From: Chloracidobacterium sp.
GTDB lineage: Bacteria; Acidobacteriota; Blastocatellia; Pyrinomonadales; Pyrinomonadaceae
Direction of reading: 5' to 3'
Length of the DNA stretch: 64,000 bases
NCBI GenBank assembly: GCA_016720705.1
Contig: JADKKB010000007.1
Span: 2,277,485 to 2,341,484, forward strand
Made by a program: the position numbers and the translations under genes. Numbering within the stretch: position 1 is the stretch's first letter; each line of letters opens with the position of its first letter. Shown piece by piece: positions 1 to 9,599 of this stretch. A model generated the notes under the pieces. It was not told the origin of the DNA and ran no database searches. It worked only from the letters and a program-made list of their open reading frames with translations.

Positions 1-382
1 TTGCCCGCACAATCTTGGCAGTACCGAGTTCTTCGGCCAGATGCTCGATACGTGCTCCGGCAACGATCGAAACGACCAATTGGTCAAGTTGCAAAACGCC
101 GGTAAGGTCGGCTAATACGCGGGTCAAACGCTGCGGCTTGACGCAGATCAACACGGCCGAATTCTCGTACCCATTCACGAATTGGGCGGCTTCGGCATTG
201 CTCTCGAAAACGGATATGCCGTAGCTCGCGGCAAGTGCGGAGCGTCTGGAGTCACGCGGATGGCTCGCTGCGATATTCTTAGGATCGACGAGTTGTTTTC
301 GCAGCAACCCGGCGATCATCGATTCGCCCATTACGCCGCAGCCTATAAAGGCGAGATGAAGATCTTTTAGTTGGTTTGTCAT
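1..382 (-). CDS. proC: Pyrroline-5-carboxylate reductase, N-terminal part (cut by window edge)
   Basis: The reverse strand reads from an ATG at 382 to the window edge without a stop, about 127 residues. The start (MTNQLKDLHLAFIGCGVMGE) carries the Rossmann glycine motif GCGVMGES typical of ProC. A second matching stretch is AVLICVKPQ, the family's I-x-x-V-K-P motif, followed by VVSIVAGA. ProC reduces 1-pyrroline-5-carboxylate to proline with NAD(P)H in the cytoplasm. The C-terminal dimerisation domain lies outside the window. ComE-like or other NADP-binding proteins are less likely because the VKP and SIVAG motifs both fit ProC. Confidence 0.88.
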   Translation of the reverse strand, partial: MTNQLKDLHLAFIGCGVMGESMIAGLLRKQLVDPKNIAASHPRDSRRSALAASYGISVFESNAEAAQFVNGYENSAVLICVKPQRLTRVLADLTGVLQLDQLVVSIVAGARIEHLAEELGTAKIVRA

Positions 383-580
383 AAAATTACGGTTTTGCGG
401 ATGTTGATACGCAGTCGCGAGATATCGGACCCGTTCGAAATGGACAAGCGGCCATAATCTGTCTGCATTACCATCTACGATTTAATCATTTATGTCTGTC
501 GGGGAACAAACTATGGGCTGAGAAGCGATAGAATTCGGTCTATTGCGGGAGATCTGATCACCGTATCGCCGGACGGGCAA

Positions 581-2710
581 CTACCTGGAATTACCTGTTT
601 CCGTCAGTGCCTTTTCGACGAGTTGGAGACTTGACTTCATTGATGCTGCTGAATCGCTGCCTTTTAGCTTTTCGACGCCTTGCCTACAGATAGCATAGTG
701 GTCGCCGAAATCCTTATGGTTTTCTTGCATTTGGAGTACGTAAGCCAGACGGCATTCATTTGCATAGATCGCAATATTATCTTCTCTGTAGTGGATCCGA
801 AACAAAACGACGGCTTCGCGCAGCATTCTTTCGGCGATCTGATATTTGTTTTCGTCAGTCGATGGTGTAACCGCTTGGAGATAAGCGTCTTGCGTCTGCG
901 GGCTGTCGGGCAATGTCAACCGTGATGAATAGCCTTCGAGCATATACGGTAAGTTCAGGTTGTTAGGATTTGCTTCACGCATCATCCCGATTGCTTGGTT
1001 TAGAACAGCCGCTTGTTCCGCATCGGTTTTGCCTAGAAATGCGACGCCGTACATCAGGTCTTTGGCGACAAGTTCGTGACGTTCGCCATAAAATTGCTTT
1101 CTCAGTTCTAATGCCCGAAGTGCGTGAAACTTTTCTTCCTGACGAAACTTCTCCTTTTGGATCGGATCCTTTGCACTATATCCGACCCAATGATAGACCT
1201 CGGTAAATTTGTGATGCAGTTCGGATTGCACATCGGCCTCACCGTCAAATTCCGTGTCGATCTTTGCGCCCAGATCATTAAGTGCGTCGATAACGCGAGC
1301 GTCACCATTAAATCTTGACCCCTCGGCGTACCACGCCGGGTTGGCGTAGGAGATGACCTTCGCCATAAACTTGCTGATCTTTTCAGCCTTTAGCTCCTCT
1401 GCTCTTGATCGTTCGGTCTCGCGTTCGGCCAGGTTTTGCGAAACGACGGCGTTGTGAGCCTGAACTTCTGCGATCCTTGTTTGCCTGAATGCAACAATGA
1501 TCCCGGTCACCAAACTCAAAAAGATCAAAACGGCGGACGCAACGGAAATTTTATTTCTTTTCAAAAACTTGCCTGCCCGATACGAGACCGACGCCGTGTG
1601 TGCCAGTACCGGCAATCCGTCAACGGATCGCCAAATGTCTGCAGAAAATTGTTCGACGGTGGCGTACCGCCGCTCGGCCTTTTTGCTGAGAGCTTTAAGG
1701 ACAATGCTATCCACATCGCCCCTCAAAGATCCCCGGATAGTGGAGCCTTGATCTTTGTCGTTTGCGGTCGGAACTGCTGAGGGCGGGATCGGCCGGTCTT
1801 CCGTGATCGCTTTGCGAAGTTCGTCATTGCCCCGGCCTTTGAGTTCGAACGGATGAGCACCGGTCAAAATCTTGTATAGAACAATGCCGAGGCTGTAAAT
1901 GTCGGTCGCAGTGGTAATAGGTTCGCCGCGTATTTGCTCAGGTGACGCATATTCGGGAGTCATCGCTCCGAGCATCGACTGTCCGGGCCGCCCCGCAGTA
2001 CTCTCAGCAGTGAGTAATTCTGAAATGCCGAAATCAAGCAACTTCGGAATTCCCCCATCGGTCACCATTATATTTGATGGCTTAAGGTCTCGATGTACGA
2101 TCAGATTCTGATGGAAAAACGCAACCGCGTCACACGCCTTATTAAAGAGTTTTAGCCGCTCGACCAAGCTTAGATGGTTGCGAAAGCAGAATATGTCGAT
2201 CGGCAAGCCTTCGACGTACTCCATCACAATATAAGGAATACCTTCGTCGGTCGTGCCTGTATCGAGGATGGCAGCAACATTTGGGTGGACCAACCCGGCT
2301 TGGATCTCGATCTCACGCTTAAACGATGCGCGAAGCGCAGGGACATTAAATTCGCGTTTGAGGACCTTGATCGCGACAAGCTGGTTAAATTTGCCGTCGA
2401 GCCTTTCTGCAAGATAAACTGCCGCCATACCGCCGATCCCAAGTTCGCGGATCGTTCGATAAACTCCGAATTGCTGAACAGTCTCCGGCGACTCGTCGCT
2501 ATCGACCGCCAGAAAGTCCTTGGAGAGATCGAGGGCCGAGACGTCCAGCATCTTGTCGGCATCATTCTGATGCTCCAGCAGGTCCTCTAGCTCCGAACGA
2601 ATGGCCGGATCTATATTATTGTCAGTGAAATAAGCGGAGCGACGCGATGGATCGAGCTCAACCAGATCCATTAAACTTTGCTTAATTGCTTTCCAATTCT
2701 GATCTGCCAT
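581..2710 (-). CDS. Membrane-anchored Ser/Thr protein kinase (PknB/Hanks type)
   Basis: 709 residues. The kinase domain spans about 80-360: glycine loop GIGGMAAVY (91-99), catalytic Lys115 in VAIKVLK, catalytic loop HRDLKPSN (206-213), DFG at 226-228 and an APE-like TPEYASPEQ at 251-259. All key catalytic residues are present, so it should be active. One transmembrane helix (about 388-408) separates the cytoplasmic kinase from a C-terminal region of about 300 residues rich in helices, probably TPR-like, which would be outside the membrane. The gene lies 72 bp downstream of an ECF sigma factor gene on the same strand, a pairing frequent in Acidobacteriota and Planctomycetota. The substrate is unknown. 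Confidence 0.93.
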   Translation of the reverse strand: MADQNWKAIKQSLMDLVELDPSRRSAYFTDNNIDPAIRSELEDLLEHQNDADKMLDVSALDLSKDFLAVDSDESPETVQQFGVYRTIRELGIGGMAAVYLAERLDGKFNQLVAIKVLKREFNVPALRASFKREIEIQAGLVHPNVAAILDTGTTDEGIPYIVMEYVEGLPIDIFCFRNHLSLVERLKLFNKACDAVAFFHQNLIVHRDLKPSNIMVTDGGIPKLLDFGISELLTAESTAGRPGQSMLGAMTPEYASPEQIRGEPITTATDIYSLGIVLYKILTGAHPFELKGRGNDELRKAITEDRPIPPSAVPTANDKDQGSTIRGSLRGDVDSIVLKALSKKAERRYATVEQFSADIWRSVDGLPVLAHTASVSYRAGKFLKRNKISVASAVLIFLSLVTGIIVAFRQTRIAEVQAHNAVVSQNLAERETERSRAEELKAEKISKFMAKVISYANPAWYAEGSRFNGDARVIDALNDLGAKIDTEFDGEADVQSELHHKFTEVYHWVGYSAKDPIQKEKFRQEEKFHALRALELRKQFYGERHELVAKDLMYGVAFLGKTDAEQAAVLNQAIGMMREANPNNLNLPYMLEGYSSRLTLPDSPQTQDAYLQAVTPSTDENKYQIAERMLREAVVLFRIHYREDNIAIYANECRLAYVLQMQENHKDFGDHYAICRQGVEKLKGSDSAASMKSSLQLVEKALTETGNSR

Positions 2711-2782
2711 CAGTTCGAACTACAACCTCACCTGTTATAGGTGTCAAAAAAGGAAAAATATAGCCAAAAACCCGGTTAGCCG

Positions 2783-3352
2783 TTAGCCGCGATGCAGTTC
2801 GCGGAATAGCCAAAGCTTTGCCGCTTTCCATTCGCGGGTCACGGTTCTCTCAGAGATCTCGAGTGCCTCAGCGATCTCTGTACCGGTCATTCCGCCAAAA
2901 AAACGCATTTCAACGATCTTGGCCTGCTGCTCGTCAAACTTCTCAAGTTGCTCAAGCACGTCATTTAACGCGAGGATCGAACCCGCGCGTTCTTCGACGG
3001 GGATCTGGAAATCGTCGATCGAATAATGGATCGGCTTATTTCCACGCTTACTCGCGGCGTGCCAACGGGCGTGCTGCACGAGGATCTGCCGCATCAGACG
3101 TGACGCAATGCCGTAAAAATGACTTCGATCTTGCCACTCGATACCGCTTTGGACGCCTATTCTGATAAACGCTTCGTGAACCAAAGCCGTCGGTTGGAGT
3201 GTGTGGTCGGAGCGTTCGCGAGACATCAAGATGCGAGCTTGCCTCTTCAATTCATCATAAACGAAGGGGATCAGGCGCTCTTTTGCTTCTTCATCGCCGC
3301 TATTCCAGTCGATCAAGATCTGCGTTATGCCTGAAGTTTCGATCCCATCCAT
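2783..3352 (-). CDS. ECF-type RNA polymerase sigma factor
   Basis: 189 residues with sigma-70 region 2 (about 25-100; PTALVHEAFIRI and RSHFYGIASRLMRQILVQHAR) and region 4 (about 130-185; MRFFGGMTGTEIAEALEIS followed by ERTVTREW). This pattern matches the ECF subgroup (TIGR02999-like, from memory) often encoded next to Ser/Thr kinases in Acidobacteriota. It lies directly upstream of the kinase gene in the same direction and probably shares its transcript. No anti-sigma factor is visible nearby, so control through the kinase is a plausible inference. Confidence 0.93.
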   Translation of the reverse strand: MDGIETSGITQILIDWNSGDEEAKERLIPFVYDELKRQARILMSRERSDHTLQPTALVHEAFIRIGVQSGIEWQDRSHFYGIASRLMRQILVQHARWHAASKRGNKPIHYSIDDFQIPVEERAGSILALNDVLEQLEKFDEQQAKIVEMRFFGGMTGTEIAEALEISERTVTREWKAAKLWLFRELHRG

Positions 3353-3491
3353 AAAACCCGTCGCTTAGTAATTGAATTTTAACTCACGCGCGAATTATTT
3401 CATAAAAAATGTCGGAAAATCGATGATTACTACGCATTAAACTATGAACCGCCGAATTGTCGGGTCAAATTTTATTCCGTAGGAGCAATAA

Positions 3492-5495
3492 ATGAAGTCG
3501 CTGAGAGTTTTACGAATAGCTTGTTTTTCGTCTGTATTATTACTGATCATTGGATCATCAACCGCGTTCAAGGCCCAGACGCTCGACGCATTCAATCCGG
3601 GTGCAAATGCTAATATTAGCGATTTTCTGCCTCTACCGAGCGGAAAGATCTTGGTCGGCGGCACGTTTTCGACAATCGCAGGCAACGCCAAGAGAAATAT
3701 TGCTCGGCTGAACGCTGACGGCACATACGATGCTACTTTTACTACCGAAACTGATATCACCGGCTCAGTACTACAGTTTGTCGCACAACCGGACGGGAAG
3801 ATCCTGATCGCCGGCGGATTTGCGACAGTAAATGGAGTGACTCGACATCGTCTTGCCCGGCTGAACGAGGACGGAACGCTCGACACCGGATTTAACGCGG
3901 GCTTTACTCCTCCTGTTGGTGTTTCGCGTATTGCTCTGCAGCCCGATGGCAAGATCCTTGTTCCTGCGAGTTTTAGCGGAACCATTCAAGTCTCACGTCG
4001 AAATGTCGACGGAAGCATCGATAGTTCCTTCAACGCCCCAACATTCAGCGGAAATCCCAATAACCTAATAATTCAACCAGACGGAAAGATCATCGCAACA
4101 GGTGCCTTCTTAACGGTCGGCGGCGTTGACCGCAAATTTATCGCGCGACTCAACGAAAACGGTACATTGGACACTTCGTTCACTAGCCCTAATCCGGATC
4201 AGACCAACATAAGCTGGCTCACTCTGGCGCCGGACGGCAAAATGTATATCAGTGGTCCCTTTACGATAGTTGGAGGTCTGGCGCGTCCCTATATTGCAAG
4301 ACTTAACTCCGACGGCACCTTAGATACCGGTTTTCAGAACCCTGCTGCCGCCCCGACCGTTCGAAGTGCTTTTAAGTCGTTTCTACAACCTGACGGAAAG
4401 CTCGTCATAGTCGGATCATTTGACACAATTGGGGGCGTCGCCCGAAGAGGGCTTGCGCGGATTAACTCTGACGGAACGCTCGATACGACTTTCAGGAATA
4501 TTCCGTTCGGATCCGGAACACCCGCAATTGAATCGCTCAGACGCCAACCTGACGGAAAGATTTTGGTCGGCGGCAGCTTTACAACAGTTGACGGCGTTGC
4601 CCGCGGCCAGATAGCCCGCATCACCTCTGACGACACAGGACTAGTGAGACGCGTACCGTTCGATCTCGACGGAGATAACAAGACGGACCTGTCGATCTTC
4701 CGGCCGAATGGGGCGGCGTCGGAGTGGTGGTGGTTAAAGAGTTCGACGGGCGGGAATGCGGCGTTGCAATTTGGTGCGAGTACGGATAGGCTGGTGCCGA
4801 CCGATTATACGGGCGACGGGAAGACCGATGTTGCGTTCTGGCGGCCTTCGACGGGGCAGTGGTTTGTATTGAGGAGCGAGGACTTTTCGTTCTATGCTTT
4901 TCCGTTCGGAGCGACCGGTGATGTGCCGGTGCCAGCGGATTATGACGGTGATGGGAAATCGGATGCGGCGGTCTTTAGGGAAAGTTCGTTGACCTGGTTT
5001 ATCAGTAAATCGTCGGGCGGGACGGACATTGTCGGATTCGGTGCCGCGGGCGACAAGCCTGTCAACGCCGATTACGACGGCGACGGGAAGTCTGACATCG
5101 CGATCTTTAGGCCCGCGGGTGCGAATGGTGCCGAGTGGTGGATCCGCCGCAGTTCGAATGGCAACGTGTTTGCAACGCAGTTCGGAACCTCGACCGACAA
5201 AACGGTTGTTGGTGACTATACAGGCGACGGCAAAGCAGACATCGCGTTTTGGCGGTCTTCGACCGGATTCTGGAACATTCTCCGCAGCGAAGACCTCACA
5301 TATTTCGCGTTTCCGTTCGGCACGACCGGCGATTTCCCCGTCCCGGGAGATTACGACGGCGACGGCAAGTTTGACGCCGGAGTTTTCCGCCCGTCGAACT
5401 CAACCTGGTTCATCCAAGGCTCAACCGCCGGCACGCTGATCCAGCAATTCGGCATTACCGGCGATCTGCCGGTGCCGAATGCCTTCGTGAGATAG
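3492..5495 (+). CDS. Secreted delta-60 repeat and FG-GAP/VCBS repeat protein
   Basis: 667 residues. An N-terminal signal peptide (about 1-28, hydrophobic SSVLLLIIGSSTAF) is followed by roughly seven delta-60 repeats (about 35-385), recognised by recurring QPDGKILVGG and ARLNxDGTLDTxF. The C-terminal 270 residues carry FG-GAP/VCBS-like repeats with Asp-rich calcium-type loops such as DYDGDGKSD and DYTGDGKTD plus FRP..W tracts, in two similar blocks. Both repeat types are normally beta-propeller modules of exported proteins. The gene is monocistronic, with a good intrinsic terminator downstream. Substrate or binding partner cannot be predicted. Confidence 0.88.
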   Translation: MKSLRVLRIACFSSVLLLIIGSSTAFKAQTLDAFNPGANANISDFLPLPSGKILVGGTFSTIAGNAKRNIARLNADGTYDATFTTETDITGSVLQFVAQPDGKILIAGGFATVNGVTRHRLARLNEDGTLDTGFNAGFTPPVGVSRIALQPDGKILVPASFSGTIQVSRRNVDGSIDSSFNAPTFSGNPNNLIIQPDGKIIATGAFLTVGGVDRKFIARLNENGTLDTSFTSPNPDQTNISWLTLAPDGKMYISGPFTIVGGLARPYIARLNSDGTLDTGFQNPAAAPTVRSAFKSFLQPDGKLVIVGSFDTIGGVARRGLARINSDGTLDTTFRNIPFGSGTPAIESLRRQPDGKILVGGSFTTVDGVARGQIARITSDDTGLVRRVPFDLDGDNKTDLSIFRPNGAASEWWWLKSSTGGNAALQFGASTDRLVPTDYTGDGKTDVAFWRPSTGQWFVLRSEDFSFYAFPFGATGDVPVPADYDGDGKSDAAVFRESSLTWFISKSSGGTDIVGFGAAGDKPVNADYDGDGKSDIAIFRPAGANGAEWWIRRSSNGNVFATQFGTSTDKTVVGDYTGDGKADIAFWRSSTGFWNILRSEDLTYFAFPFGTTGDFPVPGDYDGDGKFDAGVFRPSNSTWFIQGSTAGTLIQQFGITGDLPVPNAFVR

Positions 5496-5551
5496 CAGGT
5501 CGGGACCTTCTACAGGCAAATCGAATCGGCGGGGACACATCTCCCTAGACT

Positions 5552-5588
5552 AAAAGCCAAAGCACGATAATTCGGGCTTTGGCTTTTT
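5552..5588 (+). terminator. Intrinsic terminator after the delta-60 protein
   Basis: A perfect 12-bp stem (AAAAGCCAAAGC paired with GCTTTGGCTTTT) with a 12-nt loop, running into a T tract. It sits 57 bp after the stop codon of the upstream gene. Confidence 0.85.
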
Positions 5589-5764
5589 CTGTTGCCTTGA
5601 TCCACCGTTATTTCGATTCTGACGCTGCGGTTTGACGCAGATGGCGACCGCCAGGTCCTTACCACCAGCAACTGCAGATGCGGTTTCGAAATGGGCTGCA
5701 TCTGTCGTAAATCCATATTTTGCTGAATAAAACGTGTGGCAAAATGTTCACAAATTGGTATAGA

Positions 5765-6439
5765 ATGAGCGCTATGACCAATACTTCGGCAAAAGTAATT
5801 TTAGCGGTTGGAATTACGGCGCTTATGACCGCCGTTGTGTTGATCGCCGGATTTATGGGCTATCTTTACCTGCGTCCTCAGCCAAACCCAGTTGTCAGCG
5901 ACGCGCCGGCGATTAACAATAAAAAGCCGGATGCCGAAATAGTACCTCGTTCAAAAGGCTCGGATCGCGTCGCTGCGGCGAATATTACAAAGGTCACTTT
6001 CTCCGAATCGACGATGGGTAACATTTCTTCGGCTAGCCCGACCGGCTATTTTAGTAATATCAACGTCCAGAACTACGCGTCATCATCGAAGATCGTGACG
6101 TTTTCTGCTGACGGCGTATGCAGCAAAAAAACATCGCGCGAAACTACCACCAACGGTGTAAAGAAAGTGCCCGAGAACGAGTCTTTCACCGCAAACATCG
6201 ACAAGACGGCATTTTCTGCACTTGCTGAAGTTCTTGCCGACAACGACTTTTCAAACGAACCCGACTCACGCTTTATTACCTCGCTTCCAATACGTAACAT
6301 CTTGACGATCCATTACAACGGTGGCGTAAAAACAATAAACACAGGCCATTTAGGGAAAAATTCGCTTGAAGCCGCAGCAATGCTAAAGGCCGTAAGCGAA
6401 CTCGATCGGTCCGTTAATTGGAAAGCCGCAAGTCAATAG
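5765..6439 (+). CDS. Hypothetical membrane-anchored protein
   Basis: About 224 residues from the chosen ATG; in-frame ATGs also occur at 5720, 5744 and 5774, and no strong ribosome-binding site decides among them. A single transmembrane helix (VILAVGITALMTAVVLIAGF) near the N terminus is followed by a short Pro/Asn-rich linker and a globular domain of about 150 residues outside the membrane. No known domain was recognised. The C-terminal part (ILTIHYNGGVKTINTGHLG) resembles small secreted proteins of unknown function from Acidobacteriota only in general character. Confidence 0.7.
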   Translation: MSAMTNTSAKVILAVGITALMTAVVLIAGFMGYLYLRPQPNPVVSDAPAINNKKPDAEIVPRSKGSDRVAAANITKVTFSESTMGNISSASPTGYFSNINVQNYASSSKIVTFSADGVCSKKTSRETTTNGVKKVPENESFTANIDKTAFSALAEVLADNDFSNEPDSRFITSLPIRNILTIHYNGGVKTINTGHLGKNSLEAAAMLKAVSELDRSVNWKAASQ

Positions 6440-6449
6440 CAGGGCATCA

Positions 6450-6832
6450 ATGATCCTGTTTAGAAATGCGTTAAATCACGACAAGCCGGCGATTTGGCAG
6501 ATCATCAAGACGGGGATCGGCGGCGAGGTTATGGCGACATTTTGGTTGTAGGCAACATACAGGCCTCGGCAAATACGTTGGGAACGCCGCCTACATTGTC
6601 TCGCAAGCATCTTATAGCAAAGGCATCGGGAAGAAGACGGCATTCTGGTCGCTCGACGAAGCAGGAGGTATGGTCTTTACGGCGAGGCAGTTCAACTTCG
6701 TCCTTACAACAATATTTTCGCCATCAAACTCCGACAGGATATCGGTTTCGAGATCAACGGCGGATCTCCGATGCTTTTAACCATGCGAAAAACGACCTGA
6801 CCAATGCGTACATTATGTGCCGTACGTTATAA
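6450..6832 (+). pseudogene. Decayed GNAT family N-acetyltransferase
   Basis: GNAT-like segments occur in successive frames. Frame one begins MILFRNALNHDKPAIWQIIK and shortly after reads GEVMATFWL. A second frame reads GLGKYVGNAAYIVSQ and then GIGKKTAFWSLDEA. The last frame, shared with the stop at 6832, reads DAFNHAKNDLTNAYIMCRTL, a typical C-terminal end. The part that should hold much of the region between the first helix and beta 4 is missing, so there has been a deletion as well as frameshifts. No intact copy is in the window. It ends 13 bp before tyrS. Confidence 0.75.
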
Positions 6833-6845
6833 TTGCCGTCTTACT

Positions 6846-8057
6846 ATGACCATTGACGAACAAATAGAGTTTCTCCAAAAAGGCACGATCGATGTCATCC
6901 GTGAGGAAGACCTGCGTAAAAAGCTCGAGCGTAGTGCAAAATCAGGTAAGCCGCTACGCATCAAACTCGGGCTTGACCCTACCGCACCAGATATTCATCT
7001 CGGGCACACGGTCGTGATCCGTAAGCTTAAGGCGTTTCAGGACCTCGGGCATACTGTAATTTTCCTGATCGGAGACTTTACCGGAATGATCGGCGACCCT
7101 TCGGGCAAGAACGTAACCCGACCGCCTCTGTCGCGTGAAGAAATAAATACGAACGCGGAGACGTATAAGCGCCAGATGTTCAAGCTGCTCGATCCGGATA
7201 AGACGGAGTTGCGATTTAACGGCGAGTGGCTGGATAAACTCACGGCCGCGGATTTCGTCAAGCTCTGCGCCAAAACTACGGTCAGACAGATCCTCGAGCG
7301 CGATGATTTTACCAAGCGAATGGCCGAGGAAAAACCCATCTCGCTCCACGAATTGCTTTACCCTCTGGTCCAGGGCTACGACTCGGTCGCACTCGAGGCA
7401 GATGTCGAACTCGGCGGGACCGACCAGAAATTCAACCTTCTGATGGGCCGCAATCTTCAGCGTGAATTCGGCCAGGAACCCCAGGTCATCATCACGACAC
7501 CACTGCTTGAGGGACTCGACGGCGTCAACAAGATGTCCAAATCGCTCAATAACTACATCGGTATCGATGAGGCGGCGGGCGAGATGTTTGGCAAGGTGAT
7601 GTCGATCTCCGACGAACTGATGTGGAAATACTACGAGCTGCTGACGGACCTCAACCCGACTGAAATTGCAGATTTGAGAGCTCAAATCGAAGCGGGCGAA
7701 AATCCACGCAATCTTAAGGTCGCTCTGGCCAAACTTATCGTTAAGGATTTTCATTCGCAGGCAGATGCCGACGCCGCTGAAGATGAGTTTATAAAGCGTT
7801 TCGTCCAAAAAGAAGTTCCTGACGAGATCGACGAAAAGACGGTCGCAGCGGGAACATACCAGTTGGCGCAGTTGCTTGCGGATGCCGGACTCGCCGGGTC
7901 AAAGGGCGAGGCTCGCCGCCTGATCGAACAGGGCGGAGTCAAGGTGAACGGCGAAAAAGCCGTTGCCGGTACCGATGTGACCATAGGGTCCGACGGTGTA
8001 TTGTTCCAGGTCGGAAAACGCAAATTTCTCAAATTAGTGTCGGAAGCGCCCGCGTAG
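6846..8057 (+). CDS. tyrS: Tyrosyl-tRNA synthetase
   Basis: 403 residues, the usual length for bacterial TyrS. It charges tRNA-Tyr in the cytoplasm. The class I motifs are visible: HLGH in PDIHLGHTVVIRKL (HIGH motif) and KMSKS in GVNKMSKSLNNYIG. A C-terminal S4 RNA-binding domain (about 340-400; SKGEARRLIEQGGVKVNG) completes it. The ATG at 6846 (MTIDEQIEFLQKG) was preferred over an upstream in-frame ATG at 6804 because the extra residues overlap the decayed GNAT gene and do not match the family. Confidence 0.97.
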   Translation: MTIDEQIEFLQKGTIDVIREEDLRKKLERSAKSGKPLRIKLGLDPTAPDIHLGHTVVIRKLKAFQDLGHTVIFLIGDFTGMIGDPSGKNVTRPPLSREEINTNAETYKRQMFKLLDPDKTELRFNGEWLDKLTAADFVKLCAKTTVRQILERDDFTKRMAEEKPISLHELLYPLVQGYDSVALEADVELGGTDQKFNLLMGRNLQREFGQEPQVIITTPLLEGLDGVNKMSKSLNNYIGIDEAAGEMFGKVMSISDELMWKYYELLTDLNPTEIADLRAQIEAGENPRNLKVALAKLIVKDFHSQADADAAEDEFIKRFVQKEVPDEIDEKTVAAGTYQLAQLLADAGLAGSKGEARRLIEQGGVKVNGEKAVAGTDVTIGSDGVLFQVGKRKFLKLVSEAPA

Positions 8058-8124
8058 GCTTCGAAGCTCGCAATATTGTTTTGATTGTATTGCGGCTGTG
8101 TAAAAGTTATCATCTTCATACGAA

Positions 8125-8988
8125 ATGACGATCGCCACGCCAAAACGGATCAAGTTGTCCGAACGCATAAACGCCTACGTTGCCTCCGAGGCACCGTTGC
8201 GAGCGATCGCGGGTAATTGGTCAAAAAAGGCAAAGCTCGCGATGGATGAGGCGACGAGTCTGTCGCTCGAGCGTGTCGAGATCCGGTTAAAGCGTTTGCC
8301 GAAGCGTCTTGACGGATTTAAGATAATCCACCTTTCCGACATTCACCATAGCCCCTTTACCGGCCTTGAGCATATTGAGCGTGTCGTAAAGGTAGCCAAT
8401 CGATTGCGTCCGGATATGTTTCTGCTGACCGGCGATTACGTCTCGCACGAACGCGAATATATCGCTCCGGTCGCTGCCGCACTCGCCCAATTGAAGGCAA
8501 AATTTGGAATTTACGCTTGTCTCGGCAATCACGACCATTGGACGGACGCCGATCTCGTCACCCATATGTTTCGCGGCGAAGGCGTAAAAATGCTTGTCAA
8601 TGAAGGCTTACGTATCGAGGCTCGGGGCTCGACCTTCTGGCTCGCGGGCGTCGATGATTATATGGTCGGCAAGACCGATGTCGCGGCCGCGATGCGCGGC
8701 TCGTTTCCGGATGAAATGAAACTGCTTTTGGCTCACAATCCGATCATCTTTCGTCAATCGGTCCGGGCCGGTATCGATCTGACACTTAGCGGCCATACTC
8801 ACGGCGGTCAGATCAAGATCCGTGACGCGGAAAAGCGTATTTTGCGACGACGCAAGCTCTCAAGCGGACTCCATAGCCGCAAGGACGCTCAGGTCTATAT
8901 CACTCGGGGCATTGGCACAGTTGTGCTTCCGGTCCGCTATCAGTGCCCGCCCGAAATCTCAATGTTGGAGCTGCGAACGGCAGAATGA
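8125..8988 (+). CDS. Metallophosphoesterase (calcineurin-like, YkuE/YaeI type)
   Basis: 287 residues with the complete dinuclear metal motifs: DxH in HLSDIHHSPF, GD in LTGDYVSH, GNHD in LGNHDHW, and GHTHGGQ near the C terminus. This set fits the YkuE/YaeI group, some members of which are UDP-2,3-diacylglucosamine or phospholipid-linked phosphoesterases. No signal peptide or transmembrane helix is obvious. It overlaps the next gene by 4 bp (ATGA), so the two are translationally coupled, and the neighbour's role in phospholipid synthesis supports a lipid-related substrate by inference only. Confidence 0.9.
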   Translation: MTIATPKRIKLSERINAYVASEAPLRAIAGNWSKKAKLAMDEATSLSLERVEIRLKRLPKRLDGFKIIHLSDIHHSPFTGLEHIERVVKVANRLRPDMFLLTGDYVSHEREYIAPVAAALAQLKAKFGIYACLGNHDHWTDADLVTHMFRGEGVKMLVNEGLRIEARGSTFWLAGVDDYMVGKTDVAAAMRGSFPDEMKLLLAHNPIIFRQSVRAGIDLTLSGHTHGGQIKIRDAEKRILRRRKLSSGLHSRKDAQVYITRGIGTVVLPVRYQCPPEISMLELRTAE

Positions 8989-9599
8989 GCGGCTCAATTC
9001 CATCTTCAAGAATTCTCACGATCCCTAACATTCTGACATTTATCAGAATGGGTCTGATACCTGTATTTGCGAGTATGCTGTACTACGGCAAGGTCGAGTG
9101 GGCACTGATCATTTTTGTGCTCGCGGGCATTTCGGATGGGATCGACGGTTTTATCGCACGTCGTTTCGGGCAGGAATCCGAACTCGGGACCATCATCGAC
9201 CCCATCGCCGACAAACTATTGATGACGGTTGCGTTCATTGTACTGACGCTGCCGAACGTGCTGCCGCAAACGAGGCATTTGCCGATACCGTTCTGGGTAA
9301 CGGCGGCGGTCATCGGCCGCGACGTTTTGATCGTCACCGTCGCCGCGGCAATTAATGTAATGACCGGTTTTCGTGGGTTTAAGCCGTCGTGGCTCGGCAA
9401 AGCCAGCACTTTTGTGCAGGTAGTGGCCGTGACGCTCGTCCTCGCGGCGGCGGTCACGGGTATCCACATACATTTGCCGACGACATATTTCATCGTCGCA
9501 CTATTTGCCGCGCTGTCAGGCGTGCATTACGTATTTCACGTTGCACGCCTGATGCGTGAGGCCGAATCCACAGAGCCCGAAAGTGATGTCCGAACTTAG
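8985..9599 (+). CDS. pgsA: CDP-diacylglycerol--glycerol-3-phosphate 3-phosphatidyltransferase-like
   Basis: 204 residues, an integral membrane enzyme of the CDP-alcohol phosphatidyltransferase family. The signature D-x2-DG-x2-AR-x8-G-x3-D-x3-D is intact, in two parts: DGIDGFIAR and then GTIIDPIAD. PgsA makes phosphatidylglycerol phosphate; family members also make cardiolipin, so the exact acceptor is not certain. The ATG at 8985 was chosen because it gives MSGSIPSSRILTIPNILTFI, the typical N terminus, and overlaps the previous stop by 4 bp. An ATG at 8943 in the same frame lies inside the previous gene. Confidence 0.9.
   Translation: MSGSIPSSRILTIPNILTFIRMGLIPVFASMLYYGKVEWALIIFVLAGISDGIDGFIARRFGQESELGTIIDPIADKLLMTVAFIVLTLPNVLPQTRHLPIPFWVTAAVIGRDVLIVTVAAAINVMTGFRGFKPSWLGKASTFVQVVAVTLVLAAAVTGIHIHLPTTYFIVALFAALSGVHYVFHVARLMREAESTEPESDVRT

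Noticed and set aside
6954..7808. 284-codon open frame on the reverse strand of tyrS
   Set aside because: No family features; it is antisense to a well-conserved gene and shows only the mirrored codon bias.
8058..8124. Terminator after tyrS (CGCAATA with TATTGCG)
   Set aside because: The stem is weak and no T run follows.
9083..9493. 136-codon reverse frame inside pgsA
   Set aside because: Shadow of a membrane protein gene with no independent features.
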